Counted from the first letter of the stretch, positions 16,116-23,708 are shown. The stretch is DNA of 64,000 bases from Pseudomonas lalkuanensis (GCF_008807375.1 NZ_CP043311.1:2274001-2338000); one strand, 5' to 3'. The notes: generated by a model from the sequence alone, not told the origin. Translations and numbers: made by a program.

Positions 16116-16121
16116 CTCACC

Positions 16122-16643
16122 ATGGCAGGACAAGGCTTTCTCGCCCGCGTCGGCGGCATCACCAAGCAGATTCTCGGTATCCAGGTGTCGGCTGGCGCCG
16201 CCGATGCTGGCAAGATTCCCGCCCTGGACGCCACCGGGCGCTTCGACCTGAGCATGCTGCCGGTCGGCGTCGGCGTGCAGACCAAGCCCGTCACCGCCTC
16301 CGAGGCGCTGGACGCCGGCAATTACGTCAACCTCTGGGACAACGCCGGCACCCTCAACGCGCGCAAGGCCGACAACAGCAACAACCGCCCGGCGGACGGC
16401 TTCGTGCTGGCGGCGGTGGCCAACGCCGCGACCGCCACCGTCTACCCGCTGGATGCGCCGAATACCGCGCTGTCGAGCCTCGCCGTGGGCATCCGCTATT
16501 ACCTCGGTACGGCCGGCGGCGTGATTTCTACCCCACTGGACGCGGTGGCGCAGGCCGGCACCGGCAAGATCGACCAGTGCCTGGGCAAATCCACAAGCGC
16601 CACGGAAATCCTCACCACTGACGACGGCTACGTGGTGCTCTGA
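16122..16643 (+). CDS. Fibre-associated beta-barrel protein
   Basis: A 173-residue protein between two fibre genes. The N-terminal 55 residues (ITKQILGIQVSAGAADAGKI) look like a connecting domain, and residues 60-173 (TASEALDAGNYVNLWDNAG, VGIRYYLGTAGGVIS) form a beta domain like those decorating capsids and fibres. It shares its last base with the next start (TGATG). Function inferred from position. Confidence 0.55.
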   Translation: MAGQGFLARVGGITKQILGIQVSAGAADAGKIPALDATGRFDLSMLPVGVGVQTKPVTASEALDAGNYVNLWDNAGTLNARKADNSNNRPADGFVLAAVANAATATVYPLDAPNTALSSLAVGIRYYLGTAGGVISTPLDAVAQAGTGKIDQCLGKSTSATEILTTDDGYVVL

Positions 16644-17974
16644 TGGCGGCGCGACGGCCTGTTGTGCGCCTGAATGGCAGCTTCCAGCAGCTGCCGACCG
16701 GCGATTGGCTGCCGGTCAGTGCCGGCGGCACCGGGGCGACCGATGCGCCGACCGCACTGGGTAATCTCGGCGGCCAGCCGCTGCACGCCAACCTGACCGC
16801 GGTCGCCGGGTTGATTGGATCGGCGAACAAGCAGTTCTATTTCACCGGGGCCGGCGCCATGGCACTGGCCGACCTGACCGTGTTCGGTCGGCAGATGAAC
16901 GCTGCGGCGGATCAGGCCGGCGGGCGCTCGGTGCTGGGCCTCGGCGGGGCGGCGACCTACGGCGTTACCTCGGGCGCCACCGGGCAGGCGGACTTTCTGT
17001 TGTGGCGGACCAACGACCTGGTCAAGCAGACCACTACGTTCGACACCAACGCTGGTCGGGTGCTGGTCATGGGCTCGGGTAACCAAGGCCCGTTCGGCCT
17101 GGGCCAAGGGGCCAACTACACCGACGCCAACGCGCTGACCCACATGGCGTTCTACCGAAACGTAAGCCTGGCCGCCAGCAACGCGCCGACCCCCTATCAG
17201 CAGTACATCCTCAACCTGCCGCATGTCGCGGATACCAGCACCACCGCTGGTCAGATCGCGCTGCAATACACCAGCGCTGGTGGCGGCTACCTGGCTGATC
17301 CGCACCTGTTCATCCGCAGTAAAACAGGAGCCACGACTTGGGGTAACTGGTACGAACTGCTGCGGACGGGTGACTACGGCCTAGGTGGAACGGCGATCGT
17401 TGCACTCGAAACCAACCTCAACGATAACGACAGAGGAACAGGTTTCTATAACTTCACGGCACAGTCGCTGGGAATCTTGCCGCTGAACATCAACGGATAC
17501 GGCTACCACTTCGACAACGCCTCGGCCGGATTCGCCTTTCAGGAGTACGTGCCGGTCACGCTCAACCGCAAGTTCTTCCGCCGACAGGCGTCAGGCACTT
17601 GGGGCGGCTGGAGTGAGTACGCCTTCCTCGGCAGCGCACAGACTTGGACCGCCAAGCAGATGTTCAATGACTACACCCAGCTCGGTGACACCGCGCCCGC
17701 GATCAAGATGAAGAAGCTCACCGGCACCACGGCGGCGGCCGAAGGCGGGAGCGCGTCGGTCAACCATGGCGTCACTTCGTCGAAGGTCATTGGGGTGCAG
17801 GTGCTGGTGTTCCACAGCAGCACCAACGCCATTCTCCCTGGCTGGGTGGCAAGTGCTGGCTATCAGTACGACGTGCAACTGACCTCGACCGGGGTTCAGG
17901 TGGTTCTGCACGCCACCAACTCGGAAAACATCCTGAGCAAGGCATTCACCGTGCTCATCACCTTCGAGGAATGA
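16643..17974 (+). CDS. Tail fibre protein with pyocin-knob repeats
   Basis: A 443-residue protein. Its start has repeated short shaft motifs (GGTGATDAPTALGNLGGQPL). Two knob-type repeats end in aromatic motifs (TTWGNWYELLRTGD near 225 and GTWGGWSEYAFLG near 325), as in pyocin and phage fibre knobs. The last 85 residues (SVNHGVTSSKVIGVQVLVF) form a terminal receptor-binding domain. It is the most likely determinant of host range in this prophage. Confidence 0.8.
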   Translation: MAARRPVVRLNGSFQQLPTGDWLPVSAGGTGATDAPTALGNLGGQPLHANLTAVAGLIGSANKQFYFTGAGAMALADLTVFGRQMNAAADQAGGRSVLGLGGAATYGVTSGATGQADFLLWRTNDLVKQTTTFDTNAGRVLVMGSGNQGPFGLGQGANYTDANALTHMAFYRNVSLAASNAPTPYQQYILNLPHVADTSTTAGQIALQYTSAGGGYLADPHLFIRSKTGATTWGNWYELLRTGDYGLGGTAIVALETNLNDNDRGTGFYNFTAQSLGILPLNINGYGYHFDNASAGFAFQEYVPVTLNRKFFRRQASGTWGGWSEYAFLGSAQTWTAKQMFNDYTQLGDTAPAIKMKKLTGTTAAAEGGSASVNHGVTSSKVIGVQVLVFHSSTNAILPGWVASAGYQYDVQLTSTGVQVVLHATNSENILSKAFTVLITFEE

Positions 17975-17977
17975 CCC

Positions 17978-18328
17978 ATGCCCGACTACAACGAGCAGGC
18001 AGGCCAGTACAGCAGCTGGACGCGCTGCAAGTACATCGGTATCGACAACCCACGTCCGCACCTGGGCGTCCCGGCAGTGACGTTCGTGGAGGAGCGCTGC
18101 ATCAACGTGGACGGTGAGGAAGTTCAGCGCCCGCTGGGCAACCTGGTGGAACCCTTCACACCGGAGAATGCCGGCGAAGCATTCGACCTGGTTGACCCGG
18201 AAACCGGCGCGGTCCTCGGCAGCATGACCTATCAGGGGCTCTATGTGGCCCTTGCCAGCGCCTACTTGCACGTGGCTACCAAGCGGGACCAGGCGCAGTC
18301 GGCACCACCTGGGCCACCGGCCGAATAA
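17978..18328 (+). CDS. Small protein after the tail fibre, possible fibre accessory
   Basis: A 116-residue protein three bases after the fibre gene. It begins MPDYNEQAGQYSSWTRCKYI and includes PFTPENAGEAFDLVDPETG. The position suits a fibre chaperone or accessory protein, but it does not look like the usual tail fibre assembly families, so the role is open. Confidence 0.55.
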   Translation: MPDYNEQAGQYSSWTRCKYIGIDNPRPHLGVPAVTFVEERCINVDGEEVQRPLGNLVEPFTPENAGEAFDLVDPETGAVLGSMTYQGLYVALASAYLHVATKRDQAQSAPPGPPAE

Positions 18329-18343
18329 CCATCATCCCCAACA

Positions 18344-18365
18344 ACCCCGCTTCGGCGGGTTTTTC
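18344..18365 (+). terminator. Intrinsic terminator after the fibre genes
   Basis: ACCCCGC-TTCG-GCGGGTTTTT with a short T-run, between the fibre accessory gene and the endolysin. Confidence 0.85.
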
Positions 18366-18381
18366 ATTTCTGGAGAACAGC

Positions 18382-18819
18382 ATGTCGCAACGAGAGCGCG
18401 ATATCGACGTGCTCGCCCGCACGATCTGGGGCGAGGCACGAGGGGAGGGCATCGCCGGGCAGGTAGCGGTCGGCTGGACTATCCGCAACCGGGTCGAGAT
18501 GGACCTGGGCCAGGACGGCAAGCCGGACTGGTGGGGTGAGGGGTATGAAGGCGTCTGTCGTGCGCCCTGGCAGTTCAGCTGCTGGAACAAGAACGACCCA
18601 AACTACCCCTACCTGACCGGCGCCAGGGACATCCCGAACGCCCAGTACATGCTGGCGCGGGAGGCGGCTGTGGTGGTGATCGAGGGCCGCCAGCCTGACC
18701 CGACCGGCGGGGCGACTCACTACTACGCCACCACGATGCCGAAGGCTCCGAAGTGGGTGGTTGGTGCTGCACGAGCCTGCAAGATCGGCCGGCACATCTT
18801 CTTCAAGGACGTGCCGTGA
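18382..18819 (+). CDS. Endolysin, SleB-type cell wall hydrolase
   Basis: A 145-residue protein of the Hydrolase_2/SleB family. The typical start is LARTIWGEARGEGIAGQVAV with the catalytic Glu in WGEARGE, followed by the NRV helix, FSCWN and the ending of the family, GATHYYA. It would cut peptidoglycan for lysis. There is no signal peptide, so a holin (not seen here) or other route is needed. TCTGGAG precedes the start. It overlaps the spanin start by one base. Confidence 0.85.
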   Translation: MSQRERDIDVLARTIWGEARGEGIAGQVAVGWTIRNRVEMDLGQDGKPDWWGEGYEGVCRAPWQFSCWNKNDPNYPYLTGARDIPNAQYMLAREAAVVVIEGRQPDPTGGATHYYATTMPKAPKWVVGAARACKIGRHIFFKDVP

Positions 18820-19337
18820 TGGACGCCTGGTTGAGGCTGGTGCCGGGCTGGGTCTGGCTGCTGTCACTGGTCGTCATCGGTGGTGGCCAGCAATTGCGGG
18901 TGAGTTGGGCCCAGGCCGATGCCGCCGGCGCCCGGGGCGAACTGGCCGATTATCGGCTGGAAGTGTCGGAGCGCGATCGACGCGCCGACGCCCAAGCTCG
19001 AACGGAAGAGCAACGCCGCCAGAAGGCGGTCGACGAGGTGGGGAATGAAGCAGAAGGGAAGCTGGAAGTGGCTCGGGCTGATGCTGCTCGGTCTGGTGAT
19101 GCTTTGCAGCGGCTGCAGCGGCGCTTCGACGAAGCCGAGCGAAGGAGCCGCACCTGCGGCAATTCCGTCACTGCCCAGCTCAGCCAGGCAGCCGAAGGTG
19201 AAGCCCGAATGCGCGCCGACCTGCTCGGCCGGGTTGGAGAGGCTGCTCGACTCTATGCTGCTGAAGCCGACGAGCGGGGAGTAGCGGGGCGGGCTTGCGA
19301 AAGGGCCTATGAGTCAATTAGGAACGTCGATCCTTGA
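18819..19337 (+). CDS. Inner-membrane spanin (Rz-like, DUF2514 type)
   Basis: A 172-residue protein with one N-terminal membrane anchor (VPGWVWLLSLVVIGGG, residues 8-23) followed by a long charged coiled coil to about 165. It joins the inner membrane to an outer-membrane lipoprotein and disrupts the outer membrane at lysis. The ATG overlaps the endolysin stop (TGATG). A second spanin gene lies wholly inside it in another frame. Confidence 0.8.
   Translation: MDAWLRLVPGWVWLLSLVVIGGGQQLRVSWAQADAAGARGELADYRLEVSERDRRADAQARTEEQRRQKAVDEVGNEAEGKLEVARADAARSGDALQRLQRRFDEAERRSRTCGNSVTAQLSQAAEGEARMRADLLGRVGEAARLYAAEADERGVAGRACERAYESIRNVDP
19045..19284 (+). CDS. Outer-membrane spanin lipoprotein (Rz1-like), nested in Rz
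   Basis: A 79-residue reading frame in the +1 frame of the Rz gene. GGTGGGG precedes the ATG. The first 20 residues make a lipoprotein signal (WLGLMLLGLVMLCSGC) with lipobox LCSGC, the mature part is short and Pro/Ser-rich (PSEGAAPAAIPSLPSS). Position inside Rz, lipobox and length are those of Rz1. It would span the periplasm with the Rz protein. Confidence 0.85.
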   Translation: MKQKGSWKWLGLMLLGLVMLCSGCSGASTKPSEGAAPAAIPSLPSSARQPKVKPECAPTCSAGLERLLDSMLLKPTSGE

Positions 19338-19458
19338 CTGGCTTCGGAGGGGCCTTGAACACTTGCCCCACGCCCCGACAATGGGGGCAAGTCACCGATT
19401 CGCCATTCCGGATAATGGTGCGGTGACCAAAGCATACGTAGCATTGTTGCCAGGCCAT
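19318..19458 (-). CDS. Small zinc-ribbon protein at the prophage edge
   Basis: A 46-residue protein with GAGGTGG nine bases before ATG. It has two CxxC pairs: CYVCFGHRTI and CPHCRGVGQ, as in a DnaJ-type zinc ribbon. It faces the lysis operon and overlaps the Rz 3' end by 20 bases. Small zinc-finger proteins are common at prophage ends, for example Mu Com, but this one is not clearly Com. Role unknown. Confidence 0.6.
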   Translation of the reverse strand: MAWQQCYVCFGHRTIIRNGESVTCPHCRGVGQVFKAPPKPVKDRRS

Positions 19459-19618
19459 AACCACCTCGCATCGTTTGTCGGGAATGATGTATGCGCAACA
19501 GTAGGCGGCCCGAAGCCACTTCGCATGACCGTTAGCTTGGCAAAGATGCCCGGTGAGCCTATCCGGCGAAAAGGAATGGGGAAGGGTGCCCAGAACGGGC
19601 GAGGAGGGCGGCACCGGG

Positions 19619-19638
19619 TGATACCAATTTTGATACCA
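19619..19638. repeat. Direct repeats near the right prophage end
   Basis: TGATACCA occurs at 19619-19626 and 19631-19638, spaced 12 bases apart, about 90 bases inside the proposed attachment site. The spacing suits integrase arm-type or excisionase sites, which is inference. Confidence 0.45.
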
Positions 19639-19669
19639 CTCGGTGCGTTTTTGTGGGTAGTCGAGAAGG

Positions 19670-19750
19670 CTAAGTTATTGATTTTACTACTCGAAGATCA
19701 CCCCGCAGACCCATTCGATACTGCATGGTGATGTTGGCGGTAGAGATCAC
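19670..19750 (-). pseudogene. 5' fragment of an ABC-F ATPase gene (ybiT-like), cut by the prophage
   Basis: From a GTG at 19750 the frame reads (V/M)ISTANITMQ, the start of Pseudomonas YbiT-type ABC-F proteins, whose next residues are FGAKPLFENV. Here the frame continues with unrelated YRMGLRGDLR and stops. ABC-F proteins act on ribosomes. The body of the gene should lie at the left prophage end. A TACAAT box at 19801-19796 may be its native promoter, so the normal transcript now runs into the prophage. The family call depends on ten residues, though they are characteristic. Confidence 0.65.
19718..19726. other. Proposed right attachment junction (attR)
   Basis: To the right of about 19,720 the minus strand encodes the first codons of an ABC-F protein; to the left this similarity stops. 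ACTGCAT (19720-19726) is the last stretch that fits the host gene. The exact core needs the left junction, which is outside the window. Confidence 0.55.
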
Positions 19751-19986
19751 GATGGAATCCTGAGCTTTGGGGCGCTCGCGCGCAAAAAAGGCGCGATTGT
19801 AGCGGTTTTGGCCAGGGCTGGGGTGAACCTTCAGCGGCTGTGGGACGAAAGGGCGTGCAAACTCGTCGTCCCCCTTTGAACGGCAATATGGCCGCAGCGC
19901 CTGCCCGACGGGAATTGATCCCAATCACGATGCGCCTCGCCACGATGAGCATGATTAACGCCCATCAAGGGCGAGGGGGAAGTGAC

Positions 19987-20427
19987 GTGCTCTATCTACT
20001 GCTCAAGTTCGCGCATCTCACCGCAGCGGCATTTTTCATCGGTGGGGTGTTCTTCGAGGTCATGATTCTCAGCCGCGCCGCCCGCAGCCTGGCGGCGGGG
20101 CCTCGTGAACAGCTGTCCAGGGCCCTGGGGCAGCGCGCCCGGCGCGTCATGCACTGGGTCATCCTCGTGCTCTTCGGCGCCGGTCTCGCGCTGGCCTGGC
20201 ATTACCGCTCTGTGCTGCGTGATCCGTTCTCCAGCAGCTTCGGTTCCTTGCTGGTGCTGAAGATCTGCCTGGCATTGAGCATCCTCGGGCACTTCCTGTT
20301 CATTGTCGTGCTGATGCGCAGCGGGCGCATGACGCCGGCCCGCTCCCGTCTGATTCACCTCAGCGTGCTGGTGCAGATGCTCGGCATCCTGTTCCTGGCC
20401 AAGGCGATGTTCCTGATCAACTGGTAG
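19987..20427 (+). CDS. CopD-family membrane protein
   Basis: A 146-residue protein with four membrane segments (FAHLTAAAFFIGGVFFEVMIL, VMHWVILVLFGAGLALAW, LLVLKICLALSILGHFLFIV, LVQMLGILFLAKAMF). The spacing and His residues at helix ends fit the CopD superfamily of copper or haem-linked membrane proteins. The GTG with GAGGGGGAAG upstream is the chosen start; an ATG at 19951 is possible. It is divergent from the interrupted ABC-F gene. Confidence 0.7.
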   Translation: MLYLLLKFAHLTAAAFFIGGVFFEVMILSRAARSLAAGPREQLSRALGQRARRVMHWVILVLFGAGLALAWHYRSVLRDPFSSSFGSLLVLKICLALSILGHFLFIVVLMRSGRMTPARSRLIHLSVLVQMLGILFLAKAMFLINW

Positions 20428-20573
20428 CGCGGTCGGCATAGGCTGCGAAGGTGCGGAATACCCGGTCTGGCCCGTACATGGCGCTATCACCAAACCGTCA
20501 AGATCCAGTGCTAGCCTGACCTGGCTTCCACGGCACTTTGACACTCGATCGCGTTGCCCATGCTGCGCGATGC

Positions 20574-20602
20574 AGGCCAACCTGATCAGTTGGCCTTTTT
20601 TC
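20574..20602 (+). terminator. Intrinsic terminator
   Basis: AGGCCAAC-CTGATCA-GTTGGCCT followed by TTTTTT. It is about 150 bases after the CopD-like gene, so it could end that transcript or a short RNA from the space between. Confidence 0.8.
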
Positions 20603-20638
20603 TATCTGCCGTTCCGCCGTGGACCAGTCGGAGTATCC

Positions 20639-20824
20639 ATGGACATCGCAATCCAGCAGGTCAGCCGCAGCGACAGGGAAGAGTGGCAGGTGGAGGTCTT
20701 CGGCATGAAGGTTTCCTTCCGCGACAAGACGGCTGCACTGGCGTTCGCGATCAGGCTGCAGGAGCGCGTCGAAGCGCCCCATCTGCTGCCGGGCACACCT
20801 GATCAGGATGATGTTCAGGCCTGA
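20639..20824 (+). CDS. Small hypothetical protein
   Basis: A 61-residue protein with GGAG six bases before the ATG. It reads as a small alpha/beta unit (DREEWQVEVFGMKVSFRDKT then AALAFAIRLQERV). Not recognised. It lies after a terminator, so it likely has its own promoter. Confidence 0.55.
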   Translation: MDIAIQQVSRSDREEWQVEVFGMKVSFRDKTAALAFAIRLQERVEAPHLLPGTPDQDDVQA

Positions 20825-20911
20825 GTTTCAATTTCTTGTCGGTTCCAGCTATTGCGTGCCGGGCCTGAGCTGGGGCAAGAATGTGCCGTCCGGACCAGAA
20901 GGAGAAGGCAC

Positions 20912-21211
20912 GTGAAGAGAGCTCTGATTTTCGTTGCACTGGCCCTGCAGGCCTGTACTTTCGCAGCGGTGGCGGGGGAGTGGCCGCAAGGTGGTGGCGA
21001 GAAGTTCACCCAGGAATGTGTTGCCAGCGCGGCCAGGCAGGTTCCCCAGGACAAGGCCGTCGCCTACTGCAACTGCTCCAACGGCATGATGCAGGAGGCC
21101 TTCACCTCGCAGCAGCTGGTGAGTGTGACCGAAGGCCGGAAACCGACCGAAGACGAATTGACGGTTCTCACCGACATTTCCCGTTCCTGTGCACGGGAAA
21201 CCCTGCAATAA
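20912..21211 (+). CDS. Exported small protein with conserved cysteines
   Basis: A 99-residue protein with a signal peptide (RALIFVALALQACTFAAVAG). The mature part has three more cysteines, one near the start (QECVASAARQV) and two as CNCSNGMMQEAF. The GTG start has AAGGAGA upstream. It lies in the periplasm or outer membrane if processed. Not recognised beyond this. Confidence 0.65.
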   Translation: MKRALIFVALALQACTFAAVAGEWPQGGGEKFTQECVASAARQVPQDKAVAYCNCSNGMMQEAFTSQQLVSVTEGRKPTEDELTVLTDISRSCARETLQ

Positions 21212-21279
21212 GGCCTTCACATTCCGACGCGAGAATAGGCACTGCGCCACGGACGGTGCCCATTCTCGCCAGATGCCCC

Positions 21280-21558
21280 TCAATCCCTGAAGAACACCTG
21301 CACCAGGTGATAGCCGAACTGGCTCTTCACCGGGCCATGGATGACGCGCACGGGCTTCTTGAAGATTACCTGATCGATCACTCGCACCATCTGGCCAGGG
21401 CGCACCTCGCCCAGGTCGCCGCCGCGCTTGCCGGACGGGCAGATGGAGTGCTTCCTGGCCAGTACGGCGAAGTCGTCGCCCTTGTCCAGGCGCTTCTTCA
21501 ATTGTTCGGCTTCCGCCTCGGTCTTGACCAGGATATGGCGGGCAAGGGCCTTGGCCAT
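21280..21558 (-). CDS. ppiC: Parvulin-type peptidyl-prolyl isomerase
   Basis: A 92-residue single-domain parvulin. Family motifs: ARHILVKTEAEAEQL, FAVLARKHSICPSGKRGGDLG, MVRVIDQVIF and QFGYHLVQV. It has no signal peptide, so it is cytosolic and helps fold proteins by prolyl isomerisation. AAGAGG precedes the ATG. It is divergent from the PilT/PilU-type gene. Confidence 0.9.
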   Translation of the reverse strand: MAKALARHILVKTEAEAEQLKKRLDKGDDFAVLARKHSICPSGKRGGDLGEVRPGQMVRVIDQVIFKKPVRVIHGPVKSQFGYHLVQVFFRD

Positions 21559-21677
21559 GGGAATTCCTCTTGGACTGTGGAGCGGTTCATTGTGCCAGTA
21601 CGGGCAGCCGCCATACAGTTGGGCACCGGTGATCCGCCAAGCGGATGCCTTCACCTGACACGGGATGCGCACCTTCG

Positions 21678-22886
21678 ATGGACCTCTCTGCGATGCTCAA
21701 GATCCTGGCTACCCAGGATGGTTCCGACCTCTACCTGTCCACGGGCGCGCCGCCCTGTGCCAAGTTCAACGGCCTGCTGCGGCCGCTCAGCAACGAACCG
21801 CTGAAGGCCGGCGACGTGGCCAGGATCGCCGAGTCGATCATGGACGTCGAGCAGCGCGCCGAGTTCGACCGCGAACTGGAGATGAACCTGGCCATCTCGC
21901 TGCCCAATATCGGCCGCTTCCGCATCAATATCTTCCGCCAGCGCAACGAGGTGTCCATCGTCGCGCGGAACATCAAGCTGGATATCCCGCGTTTCGAAGA
22001 CCTCAAGCTGCCGGAAGTGCTGCTCAAGATGGTGATGGAGAAGCGCGGCCTGGTGCTCTTCGTCGGTGGTACCGGTTCCGGTAAATCCACCTCGCTGGCG
22101 GCGCTGATCGACTACCGCAACCGCAACAGCGGCGGGCACATCATCACCATCGAAGACCCGGTGGAGTACGTGCACCGGCACAAGAAATCCATCATCAACC
22201 AGCGCGAAGTGGGGGTGGACACCCGCAGCTTCCACGCCGCGCTGAAGAACACCCTGCGCCAGGCGCCGGATGTGATCCTGATCGGCGAGATTCGCGACCG
22301 CGAGACCATGGAACATGCGCTGGCCTTCGCCGACACCGGCCACCTGGCCATCTCCACCCTGCACGCCAACAACGCCAACCAGGCGCTGGACCGCATCATC
22401 AACTTCTTCCCCGAAGAGCGTCGTCCGCAACTGCTCAACGACCTGGGCAACAACCTCAAGGCTTTCGTTTCCCAGCGCCTGGTGCGCACCCAGGACGGCA
22501 AGCGCCGGGCGGCGGTGGAGGTGCTGTTGGGTACCTCGACCATCAGCGACCTGATCAAGCGCGGTGAATTCCACTCCATCAAGGAAATCATGGAGAAGTC
22601 CCGTGGCCTGGGCATGCAGACCTTCGACCAGGCGCTGTTCGACCTGGTGGTGGAGGGGGCCATTCCGGAAGAGGAGGCGATCAAGAACGCCGACTCGGCG
22701 AACAACCTGCGCCTGAAGCTCAAGCTCTATCGCGAAGGTCCGGCTGCAGCGCCCGCTCCGGCCGCAGCGGCTCCGGCACCGGTAGCCGCCCCAAGCGCCA
22801 CCGCGGATGCCGCCGGCTGGGGCCTGGAGCTGAAGCTGGAAGACCTGGAAGAAGACGCCCCGGAAGAGCCGGGGCCTCGCGGCTAA
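21678..22886 (+). CDS. PilT/PilU-family type IV pilus ATPase paralogue
   Basis: A 402-residue hexameric secretion ATPase. It has Walker A GGTGSGKS near 135, the Asp box in IEDPVEYVHRHKK, Walker B LIGEIRDRETM and the His box HLAISTLHANN. The end reads NADSANNLRLKLKLY as in PilU and not the PilT AIRNLIRE motif. A low-complexity Ala/Pro tail then an acidic end (LELKLEDLEEDAPEE) makes it about 20 residues longer than PilU. It stands alone next to ppiC, away from pilT-pilU. Pilus retraction is the likely role. Confidence 0.85.
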   Translation: MDLSAMLKILATQDGSDLYLSTGAPPCAKFNGLLRPLSNEPLKAGDVARIAESIMDVEQRAEFDRELEMNLAISLPNIGRFRINIFRQRNEVSIVARNIKLDIPRFEDLKLPEVLLKMVMEKRGLVLFVGGTGSGKSTSLAALIDYRNRNSGGHIITIEDPVEYVHRHKKSIINQREVGVDTRSFHAALKNTLRQAPDVILIGEIRDRETMEHALAFADTGHLAISTLHANNANQALDRIINFFPEERRPQLLNDLGNNLKAFVSQRLVRTQDGKRRAAVEVLLGTSTISDLIKRGEFHSIKEIMEKSRGLGMQTFDQALFDLVVEGAIPEEEAIKNADSANNLRLKLKLYREGPAAAPAPAAAAPAPVAAPSATADAAGWGLELKLEDLEEDAPEEPGPRG

Positions 22887-22895
22887 CCGGCCTTC

Positions 22896-22937
22896 TTGTG
22901 GGAGCGAATTCATTCGCGAATGAATTCGCTCCCACAA
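22896..22937. repeat. Perfect 42-base palindrome (REP type) after the pilus ATPase
   Basis: The arms begin TTGTGGGAGCGAATTCATTCG and match their reverse complement base for base with no loop. The same core is in other gaps of this window. It can serve as a transcript end for the gene that stops 10 bases earlier. Confidence 0.85.
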
Positions 22938-23069
22938 ATAAGGCCAACGCCCACCCTCGTCGATTGCCCCTACGCCTGTACGGCCAAATTTAATTGTGTC
23001 TGTGCATAGCGAGCGCACCCCAGCCCGCATAGATTCGCTGCATGCACCCATGCGATCCGGGAGGTCGTG

Positions 23070-23708
23070 ATGCGAATCGCCGTACTGACGTTCGAAGGTT
23101 TCAACGAACTGGATTCCTTCGTGGCCGCCGCCTTGCTCAACCGCATGCGCGCGCAGGGCTGGCAGGCGGAGATCACCGCGCCCGGCGATTGGGTGACTTC
23201 CATGAACGGCGTGCGCGTCCAGGCCCAGCAGCCGCTGGAGTTCGCCAACAGCGCCGACGCGGTGCTGTTCGGCAGCGGCATCCTGACCCGTGACATCGCC
23301 AAGGACCGCAGCATCCTCGACCGGCTGGAACTGGACCCGCGGCGCCAGCTGATCGGCTCGCAATGCTCCGGCGCCTTGCTCATGGCCAGACTCGGCCTGC
23401 TCGATAACCTGCCGGCTTGCACGGACCTCACCACCAAGCCCTGGGTGATCGAAGCGGGTGTACAGGTGCTCGACCAACCGTTCTTCGCCAGCGGCAACCT
23501 GGCCACGGCAGGCGGCTGCCTTTCCGCCCCCTACCTGGCGGCCTGGGCGATCGCCAAGCTGGCCGGCGAAGACGCCGCTGCCTCGGTGCTGCACTACGTG
23601 GCGCCGGTGGGGGAGAAGGAGGCGTTCGTGGAGCGGGCATTGGGGGTGATTAGGCCGTATCTCCAGGCAGGGATCGCTCGTCCTTGTGGGGGCGAGTTCA
23701 TTCGCTAA
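23070..23708 (+). CDS. DJ-1/PfpI-family protein
   Basis: A 212-residue protein with the DJ-1/PfpI fold: IAVLTFEGFNELDSF at the start and the nucleophile elbow LIGSQCSGALLMARLGLL with its Cys near 117. Family members are chaperones, glyoxalases or amidases; which one is not shown. GGGAGGTCGTG precedes the ATG, and a GTG just upstream is an alternative. The last ten codons lie inside a REP repeat, so the C-terminus (RPCGGEFIR) is probably an add-on from repeat insertion. Confidence 0.8.
   Translation: MRIAVLTFEGFNELDSFVAAALLNRMRAQGWQAEITAPGDWVTSMNGVRVQAQQPLEFANSADAVLFGSGILTRDIAKDRSILDRLELDPRRQLIGSQCSGALLMARLGLLDNLPACTDLTTKPWVIEAGVQVLDQPFFASGNLATAGGCLSAPYLAAWAIAKLAGEDAAASVLHYVAPVGEKEAFVERALGVIRPYLQAGIARPCGGEFIR

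Larger units (their letters stand above)
1..19720. mobile_element. Prophage, right part (structural and lysis genes)
   Basis: A run of phage genes fills the left third of the window: capsid end, head-tail joining, tail tube, tail chaperone, tape measure, tail tip, fibres, endolysin and spanins, almost all on one strand with overlapping ATGA/TTGA junctions. The tape measure and long tail operon point to a siphophage. The left end, integrase, replication genes, terminase and portal lie outside the window. The right end is placed where phage sequence meets the first codons of a host ABC-F gene. No transposable-phage signature (a terminal CA next to the junction) is seen, so a tyrosine-integrase phage is more likely. 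Confidence 0.9.

Noticed and set aside
19700..19740. Mu-like transposable phage end
   Set aside because: No CA terminus lies at the junction and no transposase or Mu-type head genes are seen in the part available. Integrase-type insertion in a gene start fits better.
21651..23594. Long antisense frame of 647 codons opposite the pilus ATPase
   Set aside because: High-GC third-position shadow. Both genes on the plus strand have clear families and the antisense sequence is low-complexity.
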